64,000 bases of DNA from Cytospora piceicola (lineage: Eukaryota > Ascomycota > Sordariomycetes > Diaporthales > Cytosporaceae), in contig JALQBC010000032.1 in the NCBI GenBank assembly GCA_023375675.1, positions 310,001 to 374,000 of the forward strand, read 5' to 3'. This document shows positions 1 through 14,936 of the stretch, one piece after another. The first letter of the stretch is position 1; every line of letters starts with the position of its first letter. A program made the translations under genes and the position numbers. A model generated the notes under the pieces. The model ran no database searches. It was not told where the DNA came from and saw nothing but the letters and a program-made list of their open reading frames with translations.

Positions 1-314
1 GCTAATATATCGCCTCTTTTTAACTTTATAAGCTAATACTAACTTCGTATAAGATAACGGAGATAATTTAGATAACAGAGATAAGATTTTATAAGCCGGG
101 TTCTTCTTTATATCTAAATAATTACCTTAGCCTATAAGTAAAAGCCGTAGGTTATATACGATAGCAGAGTTTAACAGTACGAAGTAAAGTAAATAAACTA
201 TAGTAAACTAATTATTCTAGCCGTTACTAAGTATCTACTAAGTTAAAATAAAGTATATTAAGTATAGTATAAAGGTTTACCTCTGTCGACCTCTGTTCTT
301 ACTAATAATACCTT

Positions 315-401
315 TTAATCTCTCGGGCTTACTTATATAGACCTTAATCTCTCGGGCTTACTTATATAGACCTTAATCTCTTTACTTTACTTATATAGAC
401 C
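315..401 (+). repeat. 29-bp tandem repeat, three units
   Basis: Three head-to-tail 29-bp units at 315-343, 344-372 and 373-401. The first two are identical; the third differs where the CGGG-containing core is replaced by a T-rich stretch. It lies inside the RIP block, so the identity of units 1 and 2 suggests recent local duplication or too short a length to be targeted. Confidence 0.85.
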
Positions 402-3400
402 CTGATCTTACTCTTTTATCTTTTCTTTACTATCTTTATTCTGCTTACTCGTTATTTCGTCGTACTATTACTTTCGAGATTTATTAGCGCGGTTATTACT
501 TTCGATACCGATTACTACTTACTATAAACATTACGTAAAAGTCTCCGACCTTTTATATAGCCTATAATAAAAGGGCGGCTATAGCTATTAGTATATTATC
601 GAAAGTTTTATATTTATAAAACTCTTTTAATAGTAGTTCGGCCTTATATTAGGCGTTATATTATATAAACTTTAGGTTATTTAAAGGGAGGTAGGTAACG
701 TAGTCGATAAAATTACTTATAAATTTCCTTTAGTACTACTATAAGTCTTTTATAGTTAAAGTATAAGAAAAAGAGCTAAAAGTTATTATTTAATATATAA
801 AAAGCCTTTCGAAAAGGTTTACGTTTACTATTAGCCGTTTAATAGTTATAACGATTAAGTTACGTTAGCTTTACTAGATCTTAAAGACTATAACTATAGC
901 CTTTCGTAGCTATTAATATAGATCGTACGCCTTCTTTTAACGGTTTATCGAGTTTACTACTAAGCTTAAACGGTCGGCGTCGAGCTATACCTTTACATAT
1001 TAGTCGTTTAGATTTATAGCCGGGTAAGTCGTCTTTTTTTTATAATATTAAAAGTATACCTTAGCTTTATTCTTTAAGTCTGTTTTATATTAAAAAGGTA
1101 AAGCCGCTAGTTAATTTATCGTAAGGGCTTATTAATACGGTTATAGTAACGTTTATCTTAAAAGTCGCTGTCGGTATTATAAAGTTTTAATAGAACGTAT
1201 TATAAGTATAGTATATCCTTTTTAGCGCCTCGATTAAAGGCTTAATTATCTAATATAGTATATTATAATCGTAATAACCGTTATCGTATATTAAGTCTGT
1301 TTAATAAAAAGAAACTATTAAATAGATAAGGCCGATTATTATTAGTTTAAAAGAAGGTTCGAAAGCTTATACTATATAGCTAACCTATAGTTAAGAATAA
1401 TATTTTATAAGTATTACCGAAATTAGAAAGTTTATTTTATTAGTATTAATAAATACTTTAAGTACAGATAGTATAATCGTATAGGTAACTTATAGGTTTT
1501 TAAGCTTAACTTTTTTAACTTTAAAGGTTTTCTGTTAACGATATTATCTTGTTTATATTAACCTTTTCTTTATTATCTTCCTTTTCCTTTTTTATAAACG
1601 CTCTTTTCTTTTTACTCGTTTTTTACGAAATATCTTTAAAAAACCGGAGCCTCGGTAGCTCGGTAATAATATTAACGTTAACGATAATACGTCTTTTCTC
1701 GGCTTCTTTTAACACTTTCTTTTTTTTTTTAAACTCGCCGTCCGCTATAACTATATACCGCCCGATACGGTCTTTTATCGAAGGCTAAAAAAGCGTAGCC
1801 GTTATAAATAGTATACGTTTATAATATACTTTTTTATTATTATAAAAGTAAGATAAGTATTTTCTATAGAATATATCTTTCTTAAAACTTTTTTTAATAG
1901 GCGTTTATTTATAGGTTACTTAAATACCGTTATTAACGGCGTAGCTATTATAAAGTACCTTATATATAAAGTTAGTTTTTAGTTATTTAAGTCTATAAAT
2001 ATTCGGGAATATAAATATTAACTAAGCGGTAACGCTAGTAGTTTAAGTTAACGTAGCTTTAATGTTTTAGTTTCGGCAGTTAAAGGTATTACCGATTTTA
2101 AACTTTCGCTTAACCTTTATTTTCTTTTTACCTTTACTTTTATCGATAACGTTTAGTATTAAAGTACCTTTTTTAGTAGGTAGCTCGGCTAAGTACTCGA
2201 TTTTTAAGTTAGCCGGTAAAAAACTAAACGTAGTAATAACCTTAAGGTATATTTAAGAAATAGTTTCTTAAGTAGTTTTTATATTAGTATAAATAAGCTT
2301 AACGCTTTAACCTTCGGGCTTTTTTTAACGATTTATAAAGTAGTAGTAGAAAAAGAAAGGGAGACGACGTAATAAAAAGAGAAAGGAAATTATAAATATT
2401 ACGTTTATAAGATATTTTTATATTAATTTTAAAAAGCTAGTAGGAAGTAAGTATATTATAATAATATTAGCTATTAAAGTAAGGCAGTCTTATAAAAAGT
2501 AGCTGTTAATAACTTATTAGCTACTTTATAGCTATTTTTTCTTTTATATAATAACCTTATATATATAAGCTACTATAGTATTATTTATATAATAAAGTAA
2601 ATAAGTATACTACTACTTACCTTTATTAACTTAGTTATATATTTTAATACCTTTATACTTTACTTTATTAAAAGTATAAGTGTTCTATACGTATAGGCTA
2701 TTAAAACAGCCGGCCTAGTATATAACTTAAAATTTATAATTATCGTTATACTCTTCTATAAATATATACGTAAAAAAGGTTAAATATTAATATATCTTTA
2801 CTACTTATACGGTTATTCCGGTTATCGTTTAAGATTATATCTTATTACTACGCCTTTAATGCTTTTACCTTATTGTTTAACGCTTTTAAGCTATTTGGTT
2901 AAAATTATATACTAAATAAGTTAGTTTTAGTTTAAAACACTTAAAGATAAGGGTAGAAATACCTTATAAGTAGTTGTCGCTTTTTTAAAAATATTATCCC
3001 TTTACTGTTTAATATAGCCGGGTAAGTTATATAGTTAAAAAACGTAGGTATAAACTAAAAATAACTTATAATATTTACGTTTTAGCTAAAGTCGGGTATT
3101 TAAAACGTTAAGTAAGTTTTTAATATAACCTATACTAAATCCGATAAAGCTAAACGTATTAATACTAATATCTTTATTAAAAAGCGTAATAGTACCGATA
3201 TAATAAAGGTTAAAGTAGTTTTATAAATATCCCTTTTACTTAATATTAAAAGTAATATTTATAAGGTATAGTAGCTTATTAATCTTTTAAAAAGTAAAGC
3301 TAAAATAAGATATAGGTAACTATACCGAGATAATTTCTTTTAAGTTTAAAAGACCTTTAAGGATATTAAATAGCTCTGTTAAGCTTAAAAAGCTATTCGC

Positions 3401-6400
3401 GTCGAAGACTATAATCTTAATAATCGCCGTAACGTTTTAAAAAACCGGTAAGTTAAGCCTTTAATTATAATACTAATAAAAAACGATAAAGATAATATTA
3501 TACTCGGTTAACTAATAAGGATTTACTATTTCTACTATAATTATATTAGTTTATAGACGTTTTTTATATATTTATTTACTTACTTAACTGCTTTTCCGAC
3601 TTTTTATATTTTATTATCTTTACCGGCGTATAATATTTAACCTTTTATAAATAAAACTTGTAAAAGGCCTTATTCGCTTATATAATACCCGGGGAAGGAA
3701 ACTCTTTTTTTAGTTGTAAGTCGAAAAACCTCCTTAAGGCAGATATATCGATAACCTTATCGAACAGTTTATATAACAGGTAGCTAAGTATAGTAAGCTA
3801 GTCTTTCGGAGCTTACTTTTCTATAAGCTAGATATTATAGTTAAAGATATTAATATTAAAGACGTAGTAATTTAAAAGATTATCGACGATACCGTTATCG
3901 AAAAGGCTATAGTTTATAAAGATATTATATCTCGGAAGCTTATTATCGGTGTTATTATCGAAAATATTATAGTTATAAAGTTTGTTTTTAAAGTAGCTGT
4001 TATCGGCTTTAATAGGCAGGTCGGATTCCGATAGTAACGAAAGATTCTCTCCTTCCTAAGCTATTTTAAAATCGTAATAAAAAAGTTTGTATTATATTAG
4101 GTTCTGTCGTATTATATTAAGTTCTATCGCGTTATAGAAGATAGTAATCGAGCTATAAATAGTTTTATAAGCCGGGTTTAAGTAAATAAAATTACCTTCT
4201 TTTACTAACTTTTAAATATCCTATTAAATACAGAAGTGTTAAAGTACTTTTAAAAATATTAAGTATATCTACTATATACTTAAAAATATAGTTTAAACGC
4301 CTTTTTATTAATTTATACAGTAAGATATTTATAAGACTTTACCGCCTCGAGCGTAAGTATTACAGGTTAAAGTCTTAAACCTACGATATTAATAAGTAAG
4401 TACGTATACGGTTATATTACTACCCTTTTCGTTCCGTTTTACGTATTTCTATATTTAAGTTTTAACTAACGTTAAAAACGTAAACGTAGTTTAGCTACTT
4501 TTAAAGTAAACGAGGTAATAATAAGATTTTATTAGCCGAGGCGACTATACGTTATAAATACTTTCTATAGCTATAAAACAGAAAATATAAGGTATAAGGT
4601 ACTTTTTTTAAAGCGAACTAATAGTAAAGATAGTAATATAATCCTAATAGTAAAAATATATATTTAAAAGAGATAAAATTAATATTAAAATTAAAATAAT
4701 AATTTACCTTTATATATATAGCCTTTAGCCGTAGAGTATAATCTTTATATAGATTAAATAACTATATTACCCTTCTGTTATATTTTACGCTTTTTTTTAT
4801 CGTACTTAAGGCTTAGATTATCCGGACTATTAAAAGAAAAAGTTACTTCTTTTATTTAAAATATAATATAGAGATAATATACTTTAGCTACGGTTATTTA
4901 GCTTTAGTAAAGGGAGATTATATTACGTCGACGTTTAATATAGTTTAAAAGGTTAACGTTTTAAATAACGTAAGAGTAAACAGCTAAGTAATTATAGTCG
5001 TTATTATAATTACCGAGATCGCCGAGTAACTACTATCTGTTATAATCGCCGAGCTAGTTATAAAACTACTACCGAATATCTTTAAAAATATCTTTTAAGC
5101 CGGGTTAAGCCTTTTTAAACTTATATAGCTTTTTATACTATCTTTTAATCTTTTATACGATTTTTTTTAAAGTCTTATAAATATAAAAACGTAAGATATC
5201 TTATATAGTATTTTAGCCGTTAATCGTAATCGTACCGAAATAATAAAAACCTTTTTAGCCTTTTAGCTAGCCTGTTTACTTTTTATTAAAGGTAGCGTTT
5301 ATAAAGCTTAAGAGATCGTTTATAGCTAAGTAGCTATATACCTTAAAGACTAAGCTAGTTAAGATTACCTTTTTTAAGTTTAGTAAAGCTTTTAAAAGCT
5401 CGGTTTAGCTTTTTATTATATAAGCGTTATATATAACGACCTGTTTAATAACCGTCGCCTTTTTGATTACTATCTCGGAATCGTTTTAAAACTAAGTATA
5501 TTTAAATAAAAGGATATTATTTTTAGTAAGCTATTTCGGGTAGATCCTTTATACTATAGTCGGGTTAGTATACGTAAAGGTATAACGTCTTACTCGGTTT
5601 ATACTTATTATTATAGTTTATTTAATTACTTAATATCGAGGTTATATCTTCTTCCGGCTTTAAAAGTAGCGGGGTTGTCGATAGTAATATTTTTATATTT
5701 ATAATATAAAGGTTAAGCTAATATAAACTTATAATATTTAAAAAGGGGAAATATTCTTTTAGCTTTAAGTCGAGGAATTTAAAGAAGATAAGAATAAAAA
5801 TAAATATATTAGTAATATATTTAATATATTTATAGCAGATAGTTAAGTATAGATATTTATCTTCCGAATATTAATCTATAGTAAAGCAGTTAGCGAAAAC
5901 TTAATAATTTTAAAGATAAGGCTTTAACTTTTTAAGTAAATATTTTAGAAAAGCACTTATAAACCTTTAAACTACCGCCTGCTTATTTTTATAAACAGGC
6001 TTAAATAAGTATATCTTAGCTAAGGTATTTATCTATAAAACTTATTCTAAATATACCTTTTTACTTATAGTAGTCTATACTTAGTAATAACTATATCTTA
6101 TAAATACTTTTATAACCGGCTTAGATTTATAGTTAGTATATCTTAACGTTATAGGTAGTTATTAAAGGTTACTTACCGAAGCTTACTTTATCTTAGCTTA
6201 AATATCTGTTATTTAGTATACGACGGATAATTATAAAGGATAACTAACTAATACCTATATATTTCGAAACCTATATAAGAAACCTATAAGCTTTTCGGTC
6301 GGGTATAAACGATAAAATATACTAAGCTTAAATAGGTATTGTTTAAAAGCTAATAAAGTCTAAATAAAGATTAATAAGGCACTTAAGTAATATAGGTAGT

Positions 6401-6415
6401 TAAGCTAATTTAACT

Positions 6416-6646
6416 AATTTAAGCCTTTTTTAGCAGATTTAAGACAGGGGTTAAAAGTAGGCTAGCTTAATATAGTAAACGTTACTCGGATTAAACAGTA
6501 CGTACTAAATTTAAGCCTTTTTTAATAGATCTGGAGCGGAGGTTAGTAGTTTAAACTTAATATAGTAAACGTAAACGGTAATTAATTTAAGCCTTTTTTA
6601 ACAGATCCGGGGCGGAGGTTAATAGTTTAACTTAATATAGTAAGCG
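6416..6646 (+). repeat. Degenerate tandem repeat, three units of about 63-66 bp
   Basis: Three units begin at 6,416, 6,508 and 6,584. Each opens with AATTTAAGCCTTTTTTA, continues with a CAGATC..GGRGCGGAGGTTA-like core and closes with CTTAATATAGTAARCG. Units 2 and 3 are closer to each other than to unit 1. Differences are largely C/T and G/A, as expected if RIP acted on a tandem array. The spacing between units is uneven, so the array has been partly rearranged. Confidence 0.7.
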
Positions 6647-8528
6647 CTAATTATACTACTTATAATCCCCGCCCGATACTCGAATTTTATATACTTAGCC
6701 TTTAAATACTATAACTATTTAAGCAGTTAAGATAGAGATAACCTAACTTAATCGTCGCTTCGGTTACTTTTATCGTTATAAAAACTTTCGGACTTATTAT
6801 TACTATATTTTAAATTACTATAGTTACGATAGGATCTTACTATTAAACGTTACCGATTACGCCTACTATAATTAAATATCTTATACGTTATATAGCGTGT
6901 CTTTACTTAACGTATTTAGCGCCGTTAACTGTATCCGATACGATAAAGTTAAGGTATTATAAGTTAGTAAAGGAAGGAAATAACGTAGTTAGGCGGCGAT
7001 AGCTTTATAACCTAATTTAATACTTAAAATAGCGGTATATATAAAACGGTCTACTAGCTATATACTAAATAGTCGTTTTAAGCTTAACTATACTTATTCT
7101 TTAAGCTTTAGCTTTTCTTAAAACTAAGTCGGATCGACTTAAATCGATTTAACCCGAGAAATCTCGTTTTTATCTTAGTATAGCCTTAAGGTAAGTCTTT
7201 AACCCCCCCCCTTCTTTTTTTAATATATTTATTTTTAGCTTTTTAAAAGTTACCTTTCTTACTTAGATTTAATAAAAACAACGGTTATTTTTTAGTATTT
7301 TAACTAGTCTAATTATTTTCTTTTACTTTAAACTATATAATACTACCGCGTATATCTCTTATAATTTTTAATATAAGCTAGAGATATTATAAAGTTAGCC
7401 TGTTACCGGGCCTGTCGGCGTAAGTATTATAAGGTCGAGGTTTAGTATTATATTTATTACTTATTTTATTTAATTCTACTTATTCTAGGCTATATTATAC
7501 TATCACGTATACTTATAGTCTTTCTTGTAGGTTAACGATATCGAAAAGTTATACTTCAGTAATATTAAGCACGTAAGGCTTATAATATTTTTAGGTTTCT
7601 TACTATACTTTTTATTTAGATAAGTACTTAGTTCTTTTACCTTTTTTAGTATTACTTTATACCTTTCGTGTTTTATTTATATAATTTAAAATAACCGTTT
7701 AAAAGGGTCTTATTAAACTAGCTTAATACTACTTTAAACTAAAAGGAAATAATTTACTTAAATATAGTTATATTTTATAGCTAGATAGTTAATATATTCT
7801 TTACAGTACTATAGCTATCTTATCTAAGTATATTATCTTTAAAGACTATTAACTTCCGTTAATAGGAAAAGTATAAATAAGCGGCTACTTTACCGTTATA
7901 ATACTATAAGAAAAAAGATACTATTATAATAATACTTTTTATTTAATTACCTACTTTTTTTTAACTATTATCTTAGCTAAGGCAGGTAGTAATATTGTAT
8001 AGATTACAACTCTTTTAAGTTTTATAACACAGGATTTATTACCTACTTAAAGCTTAAAGGTATAAAGACTTAGCTTTATACTATTATATAGGTTATATTA
8101 CGTATACCTCGTACTTGTATTAACGCTATTATCGTTTTAACTGCTTCGAGGTAAAAATTTTACTATATTTATACCTTTGCGCTTTAACGCGTTGTTAAAG
8201 GTATATAAACGATCTTATCGTAGAGTATTTTATACGCCTCTTTAAAGTTAGTTTTTATTATAGCCTCCTTTTTAACCTAAAAGCCCTTTACTTTTATTAT
8301 AACTTTTTTTAAAAAAAGCTAATAACCTATTTTAATTTTTTCGTACTATTAGTAGTTCCGCTATACTAAATAACGTTAATATATTATAATATAACCGGGA
8401 TTAAATATATACAGTTACCTAAAACGGTTATTACTATAACGTATTAATAACTAAAATTATAATAGCTATAGAGAAAGTATTTAATATAAAGCGTAGTATT
8501 AAGTCGATACTGGTTAAGTAAACTAAAT

Positions 8529-8577
8529 AGGCCGAGCGGTTTAAGCTATTTAGGTATAGTATTATTAGTATCGAAGC
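8529..8577 (+). pseudogene. Decayed tRNA-Leu/Ser-like sequence
   Basis: The stretch GGCCGAGCGGTTTAAGC (from 8,530) matches the D-arm/box A region shared by fungal leucine and serine tRNAs. About 30 bases on, TTTAGGTATAGTATT and TATCGAAGCC resemble the variable-arm and box B part with C-to-T changes. It sits within the RIP block and could be a tRNA-derived SINE head or a RIP-hit tRNA copy. Resemblance is by eye only; no convincing cloverleaf was folded. Confidence 0.3.
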
Positions 8578-9849
8578 CTACTTTTACAACGTTTTTTTTA
8601 ATACCGCCGGTATACTCCGGCAGATTAAAAGAAGGTAGCGGCTATATCTATAGCCGTATAAAAGGTATATTAACGTTTTTATCGAGCTCGGTAAGGCTAG
8701 CTAACAGGCTTATAAGCGTTATAAGTATCTACGTTATATTAGTATAAGACGGCTACGGTATAAAAGGTAACAAAGTATACTTATATTTACCGAAGTAAGC
8801 GGCCGGTTTAATAGACTTAACGCGGGCGGCGGCTTATTAGCTTTACGTAAACTTAATAGTAGTTAGTATTATAATATACTGTATAATACTAGTCGGTATA
8901 GGGAACTTACCGGTAGCGGTAAACGATATTTTAAAGAGAAAAGAGGCCGGGGTATTACGTAGTACCTGCTATATTAAGAAAAAGAAGGATAGAATATTAT
9001 TTAGTACTTACTTTAGAAAAATATTAATCTAAGTAAAAGATAGTAGCTTACTAACAGGTATATTAAGCTTACTAAAATAAGGTATATAAAGAATATCGTA
9101 CGATATCGCCGTTAACCGTAATATAAATAGCCGCGTTAAAAGAGCTATTAAACGTTTCTCTTAGCTATTATTGCCGGTCTAATAACTAAAGATATAACGT
9201 AGTATATCTATTTTAATTCGATACTATAAAGCCTTTAAGATAGGTTAAGGTTAATAAAAGGGTAGTAAAGTAGAAAATCGTAACTACGTTTCCCTTTTAA
9301 AAAGAGTATAATATTTAATACTTAACCTCTTTCCTTTACTACTACTACTACTACTATTACCTTTATACCTTTAAAATCGTACCGACTAGCCTTTAGTTTC
9401 TTATCGTACTATCTTTTTATAGCTAACTTTCTATACTTTTACTTTTAATTTCCTACCGACTAGCCTTTAGCTTTTTATTATACTTACTACCTTTTACCTT
9501 CTTACCTTTTTTACTACTAGCCGGCTTTAATATTTACAATAACCTATAATAGAAAGCCTTAATCTCTTCGCGTCGTAGTTATATAATCGCTTCTGAAACT
9601 ATTAAGTCTTTATACTTAAAAATAAAGCCGGCGCCTTTACCTTATTATCTTATTACCTTATTACTACTTTACTATTTCGTAATATTTTATAGTTTAAACT
9701 AATATCTACTTACGTATATACTTAGATAAGCTATTAATAGAGTATAATTATTTCCGAGCTTTTAGCTAAATATAAACCTTTTATTTTTTCACGTAATTAA
9801 TATACTTTATAATCGTAGTATATAACCTTACTACCGCGTTTTATCTTTT

Positions 9850-12800
9850 AGCCTCGATATATATTTATAACGGTTATAAAACCTTATATATACTACTAAT
9901 AGTTGTTTTAAGCTATTAATACTTTTATTACTAAAACTACGTTACGAACTACTATATAATTAAACGCTTTAAAAGTTTCTAACCTTTATATCTTAAATTC
10001 TATAATAGATCTATCCGAAAGTTTTAAAGTCGTAAGCCGTTCGTATAATATAATAGGTTTAAACTTAAAGTAGCTACCTGTTAAACGGTAACGGTAGTAA
10101 TACTTTAATCTCGACTAGCTTATCCTCGAGTACGATACCGGCGAAAGGTTATCGACTATAGCCTTAAACGCCTTTACCGAGCTAAGCTTAACCTGCGGTA
10201 AACTATATAACGTGTATTACTATAATTATAATTAGTTCTGCAGATAGCTTTTAAAAACTGTCGATATTTTTTAAAAGAAAGCTTTAAATACTATCCTGAT
10301 TAACTTAAATAAGGAAACCTATACTTAAGTTATTATCGATAAATAAAGCTTTAATAGTTTATTAAAGATAGTTAAAAACAGTATATTTACAGCCCTTTTT
10401 TATACCGACTACGGCTATATCCTTTCGTTTAAGCTTTATAGTAAAAAGCTGCTAAACGCGCTTTTTAGCCTTTTAAAGAAGGCTTTAACGTAGCTCCCTC
10501 CCGCTACACCTCCCGCTAAGTAACCTTTTACTAAATAACCTTCTGCTAAGTAACCTCCTGTTAAGTAACCTCTCGCTATACCTCCTGCTAAATAACCTCT
10601 TGTTAAGTAACTTTTTATAAAGGCCTTAGATAAAGCCGGACTCGAAGTTAGTTATATATAGTCCCCGACTTAATATATTAACTATTATAATATTATCTTA
10701 TAATCGATAATAAACTTAACCGTTACTAAAGGTAAGGCTATTATTATTAGAGAATAGGAAGAAGTACTTACTAGTATCGATAGTATTAAAAACTAGCCGA
10801 ACGCTATTACCGACCTTTTCGAAAACCTTTTATAAACGGTAATTAACTTAACTACTTCTGAAAATAAGGCTATCGTTATTAAAAAAAAAGCAGAAACACT
10901 CGCCGGCGTTAATAGTATTAAAGATTATAACTATCCGGACGCTATTATTTAGCTTATTAGTTTCGATAAAATATATCTTAGGTTTAGCTAAACTCTCCGG
11001 TTCTTTTAAATAGCTGAAAATCTTAACGATAAGTATACTATTAAAAATATTATATAACCTATTTATATATACTAGCTATATATAACATATAGCCTTTTTA
11101 TATCGCTTATTATTACCGAGGTAAATAACGTTTTAATAAGCTAAAACGTTAGATTCGGGAAAACTATATTAATACTCTTATACCTTTATACCCGGGCTAT
11201 ACTTACCTTACTTTAAGCCGAAATATAGACCGAGTAAAAGAGTAAGCCGACCCTTTACCTATATCTTTATAAGAACGGCTAAAGACTTAATAACCGGTAT
11301 CTATTTTAGCTTAAGCTTATAATCGAGTGCTTATATATTAAATCCTCCGACTTTTACCGTATTTACTTAAGCTATCTTATAAACTCGCCTACTTTAGTTG
11401 TAATCTTTATTAGCTTAATATATAACTAGTTAAGTAAAGCAGACGTAGTTTATATATAAAGAAGATTAAAGACTAAGTTTATAAAGTTCTATATATACGT
11501 TTCTAAGGTAAAGTATTTTATAAATATATATATAGATTCGACCCGCTTAATAAATATTATTAAGAATATAGCTAGTAAAGCTATTAATATTAATATAAGC
11601 GATAACGGTAATAGTAAACAGTATATAATAAGGTATATCGTTAATAGTATAAGCGCGGCTACGGATATTTTCTTTATAAGCTCGAAGTTAGTTAAGTTAC
11701 TAAAAAAAAAATATCTTTTTATAAAAAAAATAAAGTATAGACGCTTTACTATAAGCGTTATAATTATAGATAAATACTACTAATATAAAGGTATAGGTAT
11801 TATAAAGTATTATAAGATAATCCTGTTTAAGGTTTTTAAGTATATCTGTTCGGTAGCGCTATATTTTATTACGCTATTTATATTATATAGTACTACCTTC
11901 GAAGAAGGCTTTTTAACGTAGTAGGCTTCGATTAAGTATTTTAAAGATTAGTAGAAAGAATTTAAGCCTTATATACTACGTTTTATCGTTAAAGGCGAGT
12001 TCCTTATAACGATAAAAGCCTTTATAAGCGTTCGACGGTAGTATTTTAACCTAATACGTAAGCTTATTACTTAGCTTATTATAATAGATATAGAGATATA
12101 TATAGAAATCTGTAAGCTTATCCGCTTTTTTAAGCCTGTTATATAATACTTTCGGTAAGGTTAGCTTTATTATAGTAAGAGGATTAACCTGCTACCGCCT
12201 TATTAAAAAATCGATAAAATACTCGAGCCTATTTAAAATAACGTTATATATTCTACGTTTACTAACCTAGTATTAAAAGTTATTAGCCTTATTAATTTAA
12301 AGCTTAAAAAGTAACGTAAAAAGTAAAAGATAGCTAGTCGAGTAAACGCTAAGCTTATAAAAGAGTTTTTAATAAAAGAGCTAACGAGCGGTAAGTAAAA
12401 AACCTCGGATAGAAAGTTTACTAACTTATAACACGCCTCGATATACCTGTATATAGCAGTTTTATAAAAGGTATTAAATATAAAGACGTTTAATATAGCA
12501 GTATATTAAAAAGCCGCCTTTAAATATTAAAAGAAGGTTTTTAGCGGTATTCCTTTAAAAAGCATCTTATAAAGGCTATTTTAATAAGACTAGTTTACCT
12601 ACTTAAATATAATTTAAAGAAACTTAGCTAAGTTTTATAAAATTAAAACGCTAATTTAATAAATAATCTCGGATAAAAATAAAAATACTATACTAACAGA
12701 TAAGTCGGGTAAACGTTATACTATACTTTTCTATAGCTAACCTTTAAACGCTATACTAACGTACGTCCTTTTATTATATAACCCCGAGTTCCGGAACGTT

Positions 12801-13199
12801 ATAAGGCCGCTACTATTAAACTTTAGCTATATTATAAAAAACCGGGCTAAGATTATATACGAAATAAATAAGAATTACACTACAAATAGCCTTAATAAAG
12901 TCTTTATCGTTATTATAGCTATCGTAGCCGAAAGGTTTAATATTTAGCGGGCGAATAACGTTTAGTTTATAAAGCTATTAATTACTTTATCTAAAAAGGA
13001 GTAAGCTTAAAGAAGGGTATACCGATAGAAACAGAAAAAGAAAGTAAATATTATTAAGCTTATAAAAAAAGGTAACCTAATAAAAAAGCTTAAATATAAA
13101 TCTATAAAAGCTAAGTAAAGGGTCGCCCGGCTTATTTATAACGTTAAGCCGTAAATTATTAAACCTATAGAAACGGGAATCTTAAGAGGTTTACAATAA
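9850..13199 (+). pseudogene. Long point-mutated reading frame, unknown family
   Basis: One frame (codons starting at positions divisible by 3) can be followed from about 9.85 kb to at least 13.2 kb, more than 1,100 codons, without needing a frameshift. It is broken only by TAA and TAG. At 10,497-10,610 the stops fall exactly where a PPAK-stop peptide repeat needs glutamine, so these TAA codons are best read as CAA hit by RIP. One run of roughly 100 codons (about 11,458-11,780) has no stop. The implied protein is rich in Lys, Ile, Leu and Tyr. I do not recognise it; a transposon protein is a guess. Caution: TGA is rare in any frame here because TpG is depleted, so absence of TGA alone proves nothing. 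Confidence 0.4.
10497..10610 (+). repeat. 15-bp coding minisatellite (PPAKQ-type)
   Basis: Units of 15 bp, consensus CCTCCYGCTAAGTAA, recur with TAA codons at 10,521, 10,536, 10,551, 10,566, 10,593 and 10,608 (steps of 15, one of 27). In frame they read Pro-Pro/Ser-Ala/Val-Lys-stop. The regular stop at the fifth codon is most simply a former CAA (Gln). This is the best internal evidence that the surrounding frame once coded for protein. Confidence 0.75.
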
Positions 13200-14892
13200 G
13201 GTCGATAGTTCTATAGACGTAGGTTAATAAGAAAAAAAAGAGGAAAGTAATAGTCCCGATAATACGTTCTTTTAAAATAGCTTTTTTTCTTACTACCTGT
13301 TTTCTTTATATTATTATTTTATTCGGTTTATTCGGTTTTTCTTACTATCTCTTAGTTATATTCTTTTAAACGATATTAGTTTATATAATATAAAGATAAA
13401 AGGAGGGCTATATATTAGCTTCGGGGTCTCGGCTTCGAAAGTAAAAGTACTTTTATATAAACGAAACGGTTATACAGATCTTTCTATATAGGTTTAGCTA
13501 AAAGGAAGGCGGAAAGTAATACTATTAAAAAAATATATATATAAACTAAGACGGCTTTATATAGTTAAAAATATATAAGTTTTTAACTTAAACTTAAACT
13601 AACTATATATTAAGTAGTTTTATATTAGATATAGCTTATACTATTTAAATTAGATAAAAGATTAAGTAGCTATTAATCTTTAAGCCTTAAAGTATATATT
13701 ATTATCTTATAACTAACGTTTTTACTTAGTTAGTCGTAGTACGGTATAGTATATAGTGTTTTTAAGGAATAAAAAAATCTGTTTTATATCTTTATATATT
13801 TTTATAGGGTATCGTTATTTTATAAACTATATAAGAGAAGATCCGTTAGTTATCGATTATATTTAAAACCGCTAGTATTTTTAGTTAGTTTAAAACTCTT
13901 AAACTTTATATACTTATTCTCTTAAACCTAACCGGCTAAAAACTATAATACTTATCTAACGTTATTACTCTCTTACTTTATTAATAAAATATCCGAAACC
14001 CGAGACCTAAATAAGGCTAAAACTTTCTATAAGTATTACTTAGTTCCCTTTATATATATAAATACTTATAATACTTAGTCGGCTCCGGCCTTTATAAAGT
14101 CCTCTACGAAGCCTTCTCTATTATAAACAACGTCTATAAAATATTTAAAAAGCCTTATATACCAGGTATTAACGCCTTTAGCCTAACTTTAAAAAATAAC
14201 TAAAGCTATATTTATACCTTTATCTTTAAAATATATTAAATACTTACTTAAAATAAGCTAAGGCTATACTTTAAACGTAAATAGCGTATTTAAATACAGA
14301 TAATAAAGGTTAGAAAGAAGTACTATATATTTAACTAATAAGTCGGCGGTAGTATCGACTGTATTATAGTATATAGTTATACCCGCTTTACGGCTATTAG
14401 GCTTACCGAAAGTAGTAAGGTTTACGATCGGTCGTCTTTTAATATCCCTTAAACTAGCTCTTTTAGCAGAGCGGTATTATCGAAACGTAAAAGGCTTACT
14501 GTCGAAGAGGATAAGGAGGATAAGGACCGTTAAACGACTAACGATAAGGATTACTAGACTACTAACGATAAAGACCGTCAGACTACTAATAATAAGGAGT
14601 AAGGAGCGGTAGACAGGCTAGTCTGTTAATTTAATAACTTACTATAAAACTTAGAACTAAATAACTAGATAATTAATAATATAAAGGGTTATTATTATCG
14701 CTTTTATCGCTTTAGTATTCCCTTTTTATTTCTTTTAGGCTTTTAATAAATAACCTTTAAGCGACGATTCTTAAGTCGTTTATATTATATTTTAGTAGCT
14801 AGCTAATAGCTGCCCCCCTTTCTATTATATGTCCGATACCTTATTTAATATTCCGGCCGGACAGAGTATATAAGGTATTATAGTTAGTAGTT

Positions 14893-14936
14893 AAAGTTAA
14901 AGGTTAAAGGTTAAAGGTTAAGGTTAAGGTTAAGGT
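14893..14936 (+). repeat. (GGTTAA)n / (GGTTAAA)n simple repeat
   Basis: A run of 6- and 7-bp units, GTTAAA then GGTTAAA then GGTTAA, within the RIP block. It resembles a telomere repeat superficially but contains no TTAGGG unit, so I treat it as a microsatellite. Confidence 0.7.
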